Shown here one piece after another: positions 9,354 through 17,836 of a stretch of 20,219 nt of DNA. Position numbers and translations under genes: made by a program. Within the stretch, counting starts at the first letter, position 1. Each line of letters opens with the position of its first letter. The notes under the pieces are model-generated. The model had not been told where the DNA came from, made no database searches, and saw nothing but the letters and a program-made list of their open reading frames with translations. Source of the stretch: JBEKYH01 sp049511115 (lineage in GTDB: Bacteria > Planctomycetota > Phycisphaerae > Tepidisphaerales > Tepidisphaeraceae). Where the stretch lies: contig JBEKYH010000043.1 in NCBI GenBank assembly GCA_049511115.1, positions 1-20,219 of the forward strand, written 5' to 3'.

Positions 9354-9391
9354 CCCTCTCCATGTACTCAGGGAGAGGGTTGGGGTGAGGG
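9354..9391. repeat. REP-like palindromic element of the CCCTCTCC...GGAGAGGG type
   Basis: CCCTCTCC (9354-9361) and GGAGAGGG (9372-9379) form an 8-bp stem around the loop ATGTACTCAG. This is followed by the tail TTGGGGTGAGGG. Sequences of the form CCCTCACCCCAACCCTCTCC are widespread intergenic repeats in many environmental bacterial genomes. Only one copy is visible in this window, so its repetitive nature here is inferred from recognition. Confidence 0.55.
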
Positions 9392-9561
9392 TTCTTCGCC
9401 TTTCGCCAGAATTGAGCGTCACACCCTTGCGGAATAGACTTTGGATTCCTGCGGTTGCTCGAGATCATTTTCACAATCCTGTGGAAGACTCCCCCGGCTC
9501 CTCTGCACTATTCCATTGACAGTTCGGCGCTGTTATCCACAAATTTGTTTTCGGTATGTTG

Positions 9562-9581
9562 CGCCGTGGCTACCCACGGCG
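9562..9581. repeat. GC-rich perfect hairpin
   Basis: CGCCGTGG (9562-9569) and CCACGGCG (9574-9581) form a perfect 8-bp stem with a CTAC loop. No T-run follows on either strand, so it is not a standard intrinsic terminator. It resembles short dispersed palindromes rather than an operator. Confidence 0.5.
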
Positions 9582-9805
9582 TCTAACCAGGCTGGGACAG
9601 TCGGGCAGCGAAAAGCGTCTTGCTTGCTGGTTTGGGCCGTTATGGAGACATTCTTTGGGAACAATGACGCGATGCAAACGTGCTTCGAGGGTGGTCACCC
9701 CTTGGCGTCGGCGCGTCGGGCGGGTATTTTACTCACTCTTGTGAAGGTGCGGGGAAACTGGGTTGCTCGGAACTGGCCGCCACCTCCGACGGAAGGCAGG
9801 ATGCC

Positions 9806-10588
9806 GTGATCACGCTGACAATCCTCATGCCCTCGTTGAACAACGAAGGCTACCTTCGCCAATCGCTCCAGAGCGTGCTGTCTCAGGAAGGCGATTTCAA
9901 TCTCGAGACCATCGTCGTCGACGGCGAAAGCCGCGACGGCACGATGGCCCTGCTCCGCTCCATCCGCGACCCGCGATTGCGCCTCATCAGCGAACCCGAC
10001 CAGGGCCAGGCCGCCGCCATCAACAAAGGAATGGCCATCGCCACCGGGGATGTGGTCGCCTGGCTTAACTGCGACGACTTATATCAACCCGGCGCGCTCG
10101 CCTCGGTGGCTGATGCGTTTAACAGCGATGCTTCGGTCCAGTGGCTCGTCGGCGGTTGCGACATCATCGACGGCAAGGGCCGCGTCTTTCGGCGCGGGAT
10201 CACCAGCTACAAGGACCGCCTCCTCCGCGCCTACAGCTTCCAATCGCTATTGCGCGTGAACATGATCAACCAGCCATCCGTCTTCTGGCGAAGATCGTTC
10301 GGCCAGGAGGTTGGGCCGCTCGATGAATCCCTTCATTGGACCATGGATTACGACCTGTGGCTCCGCATGGCCCGGCGCTGCCCGCCTTTGGTGCTGGAGC
10401 GAGCGCTGGCCAGTTTCCGCGTGCATCGCGAGAGCAAATCGCATGGCGGGCACTCGCCGCAGTTCCGCGAAGGGTATCGCGTCGCCTGCCGCTATTTCGG
10501 CGACGACTATGTGAGCCGCTGGCTGCACCGCCTGAACGTGGAAAAAATCGCCTGGGGATACCGGGCCCTTCGCCTGATGGGGCGGTGA
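9806..10588 (+). CDS. GT2-family glycosyltransferase
   Basis: I start this at GTG 9806, giving 260 residues. The GT-A fold begins at once (ITLTILMPSLNNEGYL), and GGAAGG lies 9 nt upstream; the open frame reaches back to 9680, but the extra 42 residues look non-coding. Features are DGESRDGT (39-46, nucleotide binding), GQAAAINKG, NCDD at 88-91 as the metal-binding DxD equivalent, and the acceptor-site motif MDYDLW (180-185). No membrane helix is evident, so it is a cytosolic enzyme transferring a nucleotide sugar to a growing glycan. Its stop overlaps the next gene as GTGA. The sugar specificity cannot be read from sequence. Confidence 0.85.
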   Translation: MITLTILMPSLNNEGYLRQSLQSVLSQEGDFNLETIVVDGESRDGTMALLRSIRDPRLRLISEPDQGQAAAINKGMAIATGDVVAWLNCDDLYQPGALASVADAFNSDASVQWLVGGCDIIDGKGRVFRRGITSYKDRLLRAYSFQSLLRVNMINQPSVFWRRSFGQEVGPLDESLHWTMDYDLWLRMARRCPPLVLERALASFRVHRESKSHGGHSPQFREGYRVACRYFGDDYVSRWLHRLNVEKIAWGYRALRLMGR

Positions 10589-11514
10589 GCGACTTCGCTT
10601 TGACCGTGCCGCAGCCTCCCACCATTTCCGTCGTCACTCCCTCCTTCAATCACGATCGCTTCATCGAGGCGGCTGTCCTCAGCGTTTTGCATCAGGATTA
10701 TCCGCCGCTCGATTACTGGGTCATGGATGGCGGCTCGACCGACCAGACGGCCCAAATCCTCCGGCAACACGAATCGCGCCTTGGCTGGGTCAGCCAAAAA
10801 GACAACGGGCAAGCCGACGCGATCAACTTAGGGTTCGCAAAATGCCGGGGCGAGATTTTCGGCTGGCTGAACTCCGATGACACTTACGCCCCCGGCGCCT
10901 TTGCCGCGGTCGCTGAGTGCTTCGCCGAGAATCCCGACGCGGGAATTGTGTATGGCAACGCCGACTTTATCGATGCGGCCGGCAAGCGCATTTGCCCCTG
11001 CGCCCATATCGAGCCGTTTGATCGCTGGCGCCTGTTGAATGTCGGCGACTACATCGTTCAGCCCGCGGCCTTCTTCCGGGCCGACTTATTCCGCGCTGTC
11101 GGCGGCCTCGATGCCTCGCTGCATTGGGCAATGGATTACGATTTCTGGCTTAAGGCGGCCGAGCGCACCAGCTTTGTTTATCTTCCGCGCGTCCTGGCGA
11201 ATTATCGCTGGCTCGACGAAAGCAAGACCGGCTCCGGCGGATGGCCGCGCCTTGAGGAAGTCAAAGCCGTGGCGCGGCGGCATGGCGCTAAGCGCGTCCC
11301 AACTTATTTTCAGCTTGAATCCGTCCGGCTTTGGGCAATTGAAGCCGCGCGATTCGCAAGAAGCGGACGAATCGACCTGGCCACCGGGCGCGTGATGACA
11401 GTGGCCGCGACCGTGCTTTCTTCGCCGAGGCTGCTGGCGAGCCTCTTATCGCCGAAAGTGTGGAAGATCAACTACACCGGACATGTACTTCGGCGGGCGG
11501 CGGCCCGCGCCTAA
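10585..11514 (+). CDS. GT2-family glycosyltransferase, paralogue of its upstream neighbour
   Basis: GTG 10585 overlaps the stop of the preceding gene (GTGA), giving 309 residues. The open frame extends further upstream only as a shadow of that gene. GT-A motifs are TPSFNHDRF (18-25), MDGGSTDQT (47-55), DNGQADAINLGF, NSDD (96-99) and WAMDYDFW (181-188). It shares the gene layout and the LHW.MDYD.W motif with the first GT, so the two look like an ancient tandem duplication. The C-terminal region (about 230-309) adds helices rich in Ala and Arg with no clear transmembrane segment. It ends at 11514, overlapping the minus-strand stop of a gene remnant (11511-11513). Confidence 0.85.
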   Translation: MSDFALTVPQPPTISVVTPSFNHDRFIEAAVLSVLHQDYPPLDYWVMDGGSTDQTAQILRQHESRLGWVSQKDNGQADAINLGFAKCRGEIFGWLNSDDTYAPGAFAAVAECFAENPDAGIVYGNADFIDAAGKRICPCAHIEPFDRWRLLNVGDYIVQPAAFFRADLFRAVGGLDASLHWAMDYDFWLKAAERTSFVYLPRVLANYRWLDESKTGSGGWPRLEEVKAVARRHGAKRVPTYFQLESVRLWAIEAARFARSGRIDLATGRVMTVAATVLSSPRLLASLLSPKVWKINYTGHVLRRAAARA

Positions 11515-11625
11515 TCGCGGCGGGCGAGAACTTGATATTGGGCGCCAATGGGAAAGGCAGACAGATACCGCTCCATTCCTCGCCGAAGCGACAGCGTCGC
11601 GGGAAGATAAAAAGAAAATCGGTGT
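11511..11625 (-). pseudogene. possible methyltransferase C-terminal remnant
   Basis: On the minus strand, just beyond where homology to the GT2 pseudogene ends, one frame reads FYLPATLSLRRGMERYLSAF followed by PIGAQYQVLARRD and a TAG stop at 11511-11513. The ending GAQYxVLAR resembles the last strand of class I SAM methyltransferases. No other part of such a gene is present. The call rests on a short match by eye and is tentative. Confidence 0.3.
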
Positions 11626-12183
11626 GCAGAACCACGCGCATCGTGGACCGATAATCCAAGGGTCCCCACCCACTCGCCGCCCAGCGCCACGCCATCCAGC
11701 CGATCAACCCGACGCCGCCCAGGAATGCCAATCCGCCCGCCAATAATCCGCGCTCCAACGTCGCCAGCCGAAAGAAGCTATCCAGCCGCGCGTCTTCCGG
11801 CAGCAAATGTTCGCGGATGGCAAACACTTTCGCCGCGATGGCGAACCAAATGGCCTGATATCCCAGTTGCAGCGCCAACGTCGAAACCAGCAGCGTATGC
11901 GCCTGAAACGTGATGCCGTGAATCTTCAGCCCCGGCAGCGCCACCGCGCACCCGATCAAACCCAGCAGGAACACCAGCGCGCCGGGAAACAGGAACAGCC
12001 ATCGCGGGCTGTATTCCCTTCGCGCAGCGCCCGCAGCGCTTTCGCAACGCAGATGCCGACGGTATCCGCTTCGTTAAGGCAGGGCATAACCACGGAAAGT
12101 TCCATGGGAAGTTCAAGCTGAAGCGGCTCCTCCAGCGGCCAAACCCTCGGCGCCAATGCGGGGATGGGGTTGGGATTGCTCAT
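11620..12183 (-). pseudogene. deleted and frameshifted GT2 (dolichol-phosphate mannosyltransferase-like) gene
   Basis: The N-terminal piece starts at ATG 12183, or more likely ATG 12105 (MELSVVMPCLNEADTVGICV). It runs through AKALRALREGN to about 12013. It is then joined, in another frame, to SPRWLFLFPGALVFLLGLIG from 12010 and on through LEHLLPED-like EHLLPEDARLD and LERGLLAG to about 11625. The normal protein is about 380 residues: a GT2 domain followed by two to four C-terminal membrane helices. Here roughly 190 residues, including the DxD and acceptor site, are missing between the two pieces, and the C-terminal tail after STMRVVLH is lost too. It cannot be functional. It sits between the convergent + and - glycosyltransferase genes, which suggests recombination in this locus. 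Confidence 0.85.
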
Positions 12184-12198
12184 GGCGATGCAAACATA

Positions 12199-13083
12199 TT
12201 AAACAAGCATTGTCGTACCCGCCACCCGCGGCGGAATGCGCGGGTCCTTCAGCATTCCGCCCCAGACATCGTCGTAATCGTACCCCACGCCGCTCAATGC
12301 GCCGGGCAATTGTCGCCCGCTCTGGGCATACGCCGACCCGTTGCGCATGGCCCCGTGCATGAAGCGCGTGGACCGGATGTGATCGCCGAAATGATTGTGC
12401 AGATTGTACTTAGCCCAGACTTTCCGCACTTCTTCCTGTCCAATGGTCGCCAAGAGCGTCGATGTCTTGGATTGGTCATGCTGGCGGAAGGCGCCGAGAA
12501 ATCGGTTGATCCGGGCAAAACGCCCGCCGTTGCTCATGTAACGGACGAATAAATCGTAGTCCATGGCAAAGCGATAGGAGGGATCGACGTTGCCGGCCTT
12601 CTCGAAAATCCGCCGCCGCCAGAAGCAAGTCTCCTGGGGGATCAGGTCCCAGCGCATCATGAGATAATCGCTGTGCTGCGGGAGAATCCAATACCAGACG
12701 ACTCGCCCCGGCGCGTCAATGGCGCAGCGGTGGCTGTAAAGGGCGTCCACTTCTCGATGAGCGAGAAAGAAATCCGCGACCGCCTGCAGCGCCCCCGGCG
12801 CCAGCACATCGTCGCTATTGAGGTAGCCCATGATTTCCCCCGTGGACTTCTCAAACCCCCGGCAAATCGCGTCGCTTTGCCCCTTGTCTTTCTCCGAAAC
12901 GGCATAGGCAAAGTGATCCATGTACGGGGCGAGAACATCCATCGTCCCGTCGCTCGAGCCGCCGTCCATGAGGATATATTCCAGGTCTGGATATCGCTGG
13001 AGTACAACGCTTCGCACGGTCATGCCAATATATTGGGCATGATTGTAGGAAGGCGTCACCAGCGTGATGCGCGGTAGTTTCAT
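12199..13083 (-). CDS. GT2-family glycosyltransferase
   Basis: The protein has 294 residues. ATG 13083 follows AAGGAGG with a 4-nt spacer and overlaps the stop of the large fusion gene as ATGA. GT-A motifs are TPSYNHAQY (10-18), MDGGSSDGT (39-47), KDKGQSDAICRGFE, NSDD (89-92) and FAMDYDLF (172-179). It resembles the + strand GTs in motif layout. The C-terminal part (about 220-294) is hydrophilic. It is the last gene of the minus-strand export operon and probably adds a residue of the exported polysaccharide. The stop lies 16 bp before the N-terminus of the GT2 pseudogene. Confidence 0.88.
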   Translation of the reverse strand: MKLPRITLVTPSYNHAQYIGMTVRSVVLQRYPDLEYILMDGGSSDGTMDVLAPYMDHFAYAVSEKDKGQSDAICRGFEKSTGEIMGYLNSDDVLAPGALQAVADFFLAHREVDALYSHRCAIDAPGRVVWYWILPQHSDYLMMRWDLIPQETCFWRRRIFEKAGNVDPSYRFAMDYDLFVRYMSNGGRFARINRFLGAFRQHDQSKTSTLLATIGQEEVRKVWAKYNLHNHFGDHIRSTRFMHGAMRNGSAYAQSGRQLPGALSGVGYDYDDVWGGMLKDPRIPPRVAGTTMLV

Positions 13084-16000
13084 GTGGCCTCCTTATTCTT
13101 AAGGACCACATAAATGTAATCCCCGCGGCCGCGCCAATCCCAGAGCATCTTTGACCAGGCCGTCAGGCACTGGGCGGGATAAATGTATTTTTCCTCCAGC
13201 GTCTTTTGCCCGTGCGGAACCGCCCCGCCCAGGCCCAGGTCATTGAGTTGCAGGCTCAGCGCCGTCCAGTAGGGATGGGAATACGTCGCCCAGCGGCACA
13301 CTTCCATGTTCGCGCAGCGCGCCAGGCGGCCCAATGATTTGCGGCTAAACAGCGTCCGGTGATACGGCATGTGCCAATGCGCCCAGGTCGGACCGAAAAG
13401 TTCGATCTGCTTGGAATCCAGATTGGGCGTGCTGAGAACGAGCCTCCCGCCCGGGGCCAGCAGCGTGGCGAGGCGGCGCAGCACGATGGGCGCGTCCTGC
13501 ACATGCTCGATGGTCTGCCCCAGGAATATCACGTCAAACCGCCGCCCCGCGGGAGCCGTCAGCGCCGCATCCTCAGCGCCGCCGTGCCAGACATCGTGCC
13601 CCTTGGCGCGGGCGGCCTCGACCGCTTTGGCGTTGGGCTCGACGCCGCAGCAATTCCAATCCGTCGCTTCCTTCAATTCATCAAGCAGCTTGCCGTCAAA
13701 GCATCCCACATCCAGGAAACTCACGTTTCCGCCCTGGCGGGGAAAAATCCCCTGCAAATTCGCCAGCAGTTCCTCGCCCGTCTTGTCCTTCCACGGACCG
13801 AGCAGCTTGCCGATCACCTTGTACGGCGCCGAACGGCGGCTGATGAACCGGTCAAAACGACCCCCGCCGCGAAAACGGCGATAGGGAGACGCGGCGCTTT
13901 GCTCGCCCGGCAGGATTTGGGCGTCGGCGTTGGAATAGTGACTCTCGTAGAGTTTGTTCAACTCGCCCGGCGACATCGGCGGATAGGCCAGGGCGATATC
14001 TGTCTTGCTATGGTAGTAAACATAATTGATCCGAGTGTCGCCAAAGCGCGTGTCACGGGTGCTGAAGAGCAGCCGGTCGGGACATTCCCCGGTCAACGGG
14101 CAAATCGGCCTCCCCGCCTCCAGTTCCGGCGCTTCCCCCGGCGGCGGCGGCATGTTGGCAAAATCCATGGGAAAGAATTTCCGCCGCCGCGGCCACCATC
14201 GCTCGGCCGCGTTGCGCATTCCATTCCAAAGATGGCGCGGCATCAGCCTCATCCGACCGGCCAATCCAAACGTGCCCAGGAACTGCTGCCGCGCCGCCGC
14301 GAGCTCGGCGTTGTACGCGCCCATGTCCGTGCTTAGCTGTCCCTGCCGCACGCGAAAGCAGCTAATATGTCCCCCCACGCGCCGAAACTGATAGCGCCGC
14401 GAAAGCCGCGTCCACAAGTCCCAATCGCCGGCCAGCCGCATGGACCGGTTGACTCCGCCCACGGCCCAGAACGCGCTGCGCTTGAAGAAAACGCCGTCCT
14501 GAAAAAGGATGTGCCGCTTGAGCAAATGAAATAAATCGACGTGCGGCTGGGCGATATTGGGAAACCGCCAGCCGTTCACCATGACCGTGTCCTCATGGTA
14601 AATCACCGACGCCCGCGGATGGTCGCGGAAATATTCCCCCACGCGCATCAGCCCGCCCGGCTCGTACATGTCGTCGGCGTTCAGGTAACCACAAACGTCG
14701 CCCGTCGCGGCAAGCATTCCCTTGGCCACCGCGTCATACATCCCATTGTCCGGCTCGGAAATTATCCGGGTGATGCTCCCGGCATACTCGTTGACAATGT
14801 CCAATGTGCCGTCGGTCGAGCCGCCGTCGACGATGATGTATTCCAGGTTGGGATAATTCTGCGCCAAAACCGAGCGGATCGCGTCGCGGATATGCTCGCG
14901 GCCGTTGCGCACGGGGGTGACGATTGACAACCTGGGCAGCGGACGCTTTCGGCGCGGGGGAAGGTATTGCCGCCCTACCACCGCGTTAATGGCCAGGCGC
15001 CCGGCCGTGTCATAAATCCGCTCATACCAGCGCAACTGGTCGATCCGTTGCAGAAGTGATTCGTAATGCCCCGCCCGGCCGCTCCAGAGATTACGCTCTG
15101 CGGTGAGCGATTCCTGGGATTTTCGCAAGGCGGCGGCTTCCGCCTCCAGCCTGGCGACCCCCTCTTCCTGCTGCTCCAGGGCAACTTTGAGTTCTTCCAT
15201 CCGCCGGTTGGAGCAGCACAATTCCTTGGCTAGTCCATTGTTCTGCTCGGCGGCGGCGTGCAGCTCCTGTGCCTTGGCGGTGGCCTGGAGTTCCAGCTCT
15301 CGTTCAAGTGAAACGGCCCGCTCCGACGCCTGGGCCAATTCCGCTTCAAGAGACGCCGCACGCGCCGACGCGCCGGCAAGGTCCGCCCCCAGCGATGCGG
15401 CCTCCTTTTCGCGTGTCTGCACCAGCGATTCCAATCGGCGGGCGGCTTTCCTGGCCTGGGCCAGTTCAACGCGTTGCTGAGCCGCCATTCGTTTGGCTTC
15501 GGACAGTTCGCGCCGCAGGGGTGGCGCCTGATTACTCAGGTCCACAAGCGAGCCGCCGGCAATGCCATTGCCATTGAAGCCTAATCGCTCGGAAAGACCG
15601 GCGTAGAGCCCGTCCGATGACATGGCCTGAACGTCGGCAAGGCGGTCGGCCAGCGCCGCTTCACCGCGATGCCGCCACGCGGCGGTCACTTCTTCTCCCG
15701 AATAGTGAACCCCGCGCTCCGCCAGGCGGGCCACTACATCGCCATAACCCAGCTTGACGAATGTCTCCGCGCCGATCGCATCGAGGAGAATCTGCAGTTG
15801 GTCATTGCTGAACTGCCCCTCCCACGCCGAAACGGATTGCGTGTGCGGGCTGTGCGTTGCGGTGATTTTCTTATCCCCGGCGTATGCCGTCGCCATCTCG
15901 CTGCCGCTCAAATCGAAATTGGAAAGGCCCTCCGCCGGCGGCAGACCCAGATGCTGCACGATCTTGGCAAGTTCAGGTTCAGCTTCACTCACCAGCGTTT

Positions 16001-16550
16001 CGTATTGGACGGTAAACAGCGAAGGCCCCATCGCCTGCGAAAAGGCAAGCAGCCGGTCCAACCCGATCATGAAGTCGTAGTAGGCCCAATTGTCTTCGCG
16101 CTTGGCCAGAAGACGCGGAATATCAAGGTTCCAGGTGCTCTTATAGGAAGCGGCCACGGCGAGGGGATTGCGCTGCAGCCAGAACCACTTGGCATCGGGG
16201 AACAGCGCGCGAATGCTCGGAAGAATCAGGAAATACCGGGGCGTTTTGTCAATGAGAAACGACTTGCCGGCTTCTTCCAGCTTTTGGTTATACGCGGTCA
16301 CTGCAAAAGCCCGCTTGGCTGCCACTCCGACCTCGCCGCGGCTGAACTGCTCAAAGGCGGCGCCCAGCGCCTGCGAGCCTGCCGGATTACGATGGGACGT
16401 CTGCGCCATCGATTGCAGCGCCAGCATGATCCAAGGCTCCGGCGGGCAGGCGATTTGCGGATGCTTGGCGAGCATGACGCCCAACAGTGTCGTTCCCGAA
16501 CGGGGAACGCCGAGCAGAAAGGCGAGGTTGTGGCCTGTCGAGCTGATCAT
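13080..16550 (-). CDS. sulfotransferase - coiled coil - GT2 glycosyltransferase - methyltransferase fusion
   Basis: The protein has 1156 residues in one uninterrupted frame. ATG 16550 overlaps the wzt stop (ATGA). Domain 1 (about 5-285) is a PAPS-dependent sulfotransferase with the 5'-phosphosulfate loop GVPRSGTT (14-21) and a 3'-phosphate motif from R127 to S135. Residues 343-505 are Ala/Glu/Leu-rich heptad sequence, a long coiled coil. Domain 3 (about 538-790) is GT2 with TPVRNG, DGGSTDGT (575-582), SEPDNGMYDA, NADD (624-627) and GDWDLW (708-713). Domain 4 (about 815-1156) is a class I SAM methyltransferase with FLDVGCFDGKL (945-955), acidic E971, GQTIEHVQDA (1011-1020) and LAPGGRLVLSTPN (1031-1043). 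All catalytic motifs look intact, so it should be multifunctional. Beside Wzm/Wzt it probably extends and caps an exported glycan. No membrane segment is seen. Confidence 0.88.
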   Translation of the reverse strand: MISSTGHNLAFLLGVPRSGTTLLGVMLAKHPQIACPPEPWIMLALQSMAQTSHRNPAGSQALGAAFEQFSRGEVGVAAKRAFAVTAYNQKLEEAGKSFLIDKTPRYFLILPSIRALFPDAKWFWLQRNPLAVAASYKSTWNLDIPRLLAKREDNWAYYDFMIGLDRLLAFSQAMGPSLFTVQYETLVSEAEPELAKIVQHLGLPPAEGLSNFDLSGSEMATAYAGDKKITATHSPHTQSVSAWEGQFSNDQLQILLDAIGAETFVKLGYGDVVARLAERGVHYSGEEVTAAWRHRGEAALADRLADVQAMSSDGLYAGLSERLGFNGNGIAGGSLVDLSNQAPPLRRELSEAKRMAAQQRVELAQARKAARRLESLVQTREKEAASLGADLAGASARAASLEAELAQASERAVSLERELELQATAKAQELHAAAEQNNGLAKELCCSNRRMEELKVALEQQEEGVARLEAEAAALRKSQESLTAERNLWSGRAGHYESLLQRIDQLRWYERIYDTAGRLAINAVVGRQYLPPRRKRPLPRLSIVTPVRNGREHIRDAIRSVLAQNYPNLEYIIVDGGSTDGTLDIVNEYAGSITRIISEPDNGMYDAVAKGMLAATGDVCGYLNADDMYEPGGLMRVGEYFRDHPRASVIYHEDTVMVNGWRFPNIAQPHVDLFHLLKRHILFQDGVFFKRSAFWAVGGVNRSMRLAGDWDLWTRLSRRYQFRRVGGHISCFRVRQGQLSTDMGAYNAELAAARQQFLGTFGLAGRMRLMPRHLWNGMRNAAERWWPRRRKFFPMDFANMPPPPGEAPELEAGRPICPLTGECPDRLLFSTRDTRFGDTRINYVYYHSKTDIALAYPPMSPGELNKLYESHYSNADAQILPGEQSAASPYRRFRGGGRFDRFISRRSAPYKVIGKLLGPWKDKTGEELLANLQGIFPRQGGNVSFLDVGCFDGKLLDELKEATDWNCCGVEPNAKAVEAARAKGHDVWHGGAEDAALTAPAGRRFDVIFLGQTIEHVQDAPIVLRRLATLLAPGGRLVLSTPNLDSKQIELFGPTWAHWHMPYHRTLFSRKSLGRLARCANMEVCRWATYSHPYWTALSLQLNDLGLGGAVPHGQKTLEEKYIYPAQCLTAWSKMLWDWRGRGDYIYVVLKNKEAT

Positions 16551-17836
16551 TGGACCGCGCTAAGGACCGGCGTTTGGACAAGGCTGCACAATCCGCTGTT
16601 GGCCGAAACGCCACGAACTGATAGCTGATACGCATCCACCTCGCGGAGGACGAACCGATGCGCGTCATCACCGATGGAGCAGCCGCAGGAAAGAAAATAC
16701 TCACCGATCCCCAGGCCCGAACGCAGCGGCCAGCGCACGATCTGTACGTCCTGGGCGGCATATGACGGTGTGGTGACGTTATGCCGGTTGGTGTTGGTCC
16801 CGAAAACCCAGTCGCCTCGGATCGTCGTCAGCCGGATTCCAAAAACCAATCCTTCAATCGGCTGGCTCATCCGCACCGCGTAGGCGATGGTGATCGGCTC
16901 ATCGGCGCCGGCAAAGCCGACAACATTGCCCTGGGCGTCTTCCAGCCACGCGCCCAGCATCTCCACGCCCGCCGAGGGATACAGGATCGCTGCCTCGCAA
17001 CGAGGCAGGAGGCCCTGGCGCGGGATATCGGGGACAGCACTGCCGCCGCGCGGTGACGGGGCAATCTGCACCACCGCCGACGCCGGGGCATGTTGGCTGA
17101 GCGCGTGCTTGAGATACTCCTCAACCACTTCGGCCGGCTCGCCGGCGAGGCGCACCTTTCCATGATCCATCCATGCCGCCGTCGTGCAGAATTTCGTGAT
17201 CGCCTGTGTATCGTGCGTCACAAGAATGACCGCCCGGTTTTCGTTGCAGATCATCTCCTCCATCCGCCGGTAACATTTCCGCTGAAATGCGGCGTCGCCG
17301 ACGGCCAGCGCTTCGTCGATGATCAGCACGTCCGGCTCCAGGAACGCAAACAGCGAAAACGCCAGACGAACCATCATTCCCGATGAATACAATTTAATCG
17401 GCCGGTCCAGAAACTCGCCCAGTCCGGCGAACTCGGCGATATCCGAATACCGGGATTCGATATAGGACGGCTCAATGCCAAGCAGTTGAGCGCTGAGCCG
17501 GATGTTCTCGCTTCCGGTTAATTCCCTATTGAGGCCGGTGCTCAATTCGAGCAGCGCCAACACCCGTCCGTTGACGGAGTACGTTCCGCTCGTGGGCGAA
17601 AGCGTGCTCGTCAAAATCTTCAGGAGCGTGCTCTTTCCCGACCCGTTTTCACCGACGATGCCCAGACATTCGCCGCGTCGCACCGCCAGACTCACATCGC
17701 GCAGGGCCCAGAAATCGTCGTGACGCCGCACCCGGTTGAGCGTCAGCCATTCCTTCAGGCGTCCCAGGGGCCTGGGATAAATCTTGAAACGCTTGCTCAG
17801 GTTGGCGGCGGAAATAACGATGGGACTTTCGCTCAT
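16547..17836 (-). CDS. wzt: polysaccharide ABC exporter ATPase with C-terminal glycan-binding domain (Wzt-like)
   Basis: The protein has 429 residues. ATG 17836 overlaps the permease stop as ATGA; a longer frame to 17926 merely overlaps the permease gene. The ATPase has Walker A GENGSGKST (62-70), signature YSSGMMVRLAF (150-160), Walker B LIIDE (171-175) and switch His208. The KRFKIYPRPLGRLKEWL insertion after strand 1 is typical of the O-antigen/teichoic acid exporter group. After a Pro/Ala linker (about 245-275), residues 285-425 form a beta-rich domain similar to Wzt-C, including GADEPITIAYAVRM and GLVFGIRLTTIRGDWVFGTNT. In E. coli O8/O9a, Wzt-C binds the modified chain end and licenses export. 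The tail (about 415-429) has no special feature. Confidence 0.92.
   Translation of the reverse strand: MSESPIVISAANLSKRFKIYPRPLGRLKEWLTLNRVRRHDDFWALRDVSLAVRRGECLGIVGENGSGKSTLLKILTSTLSPTSGTYSVNGRVLALLELSTGLNRELTGSENIRLSAQLLGIEPSYIESRYSDIAEFAGLGEFLDRPIKLYSSGMMVRLAFSLFAFLEPDVLIIDEALAVGDAAFQRKCYRRMEEMICNENRAVILVTHDTQAITKFCTTAAWMDHGKVRLAGEPAEVVEEYLKHALSQHAPASAVVQIAPSPRGGSAVPDIPRQGLLPRCEAAILYPSAGVEMLGAWLEDAQGNVVGFAGADEPITIAYAVRMSQPIEGLVFGIRLTTIRGDWVFGTNTNRHNVTTPSYAAQDVQIVRWPLRSGLGIGEYFLSCGCSIGDDAHRFVLREVDAYQLSVRGVSANSGLCSLVQTPVLSAVQ

Larger units (their letters stand above)
9209..9805. other. 597-bp gene-poor region with palindromic repeats
   Basis: No ORF here has family features. Frames at 9441-9809 and 9129-9323 read as low-complexity shadow sequence. 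The region contains a CCCTCTCC palindrome (9354-9379), a strong GC hairpin (9562-9581) and a small palindrome GGGTG-GT-CACCC (9689-9700). It separates the formate dehydrogenase pair from the glycosyltransferase locus. I see no transposase or tRNA. Confidence 0.6.

Noticed and set aside
9533..9541. A perfect DnaA-box sequence TTATCCACA
   Set aside because: It is a single 9-mer with no cluster of boxes, AT-rich unwinding element or replication gene nearby, so chance is the simpler explanation.
9441..9809. A 122-codon ORF just upstream of the first GT2 gene
   Set aside because: There is no ribosome site, the composition is erratic, it contains a hairpin element, and no domain is visible.
11778..12116. 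A 112-codon minus-strand ORF spanning the GT2 pseudogene
   Set aside because: Its frame does not match either piece of the GT2 homology. It is a product of the frameshifted remnant.
13359..14336. A 325-codon + strand ORF (and 15669-16628) opposite the fusion gene
   Set aside because: Both are antisense shadows rich in Arg/His/Pro, with no recognisable motif. The minus-strand frame has intact catalytic motifs throughout.
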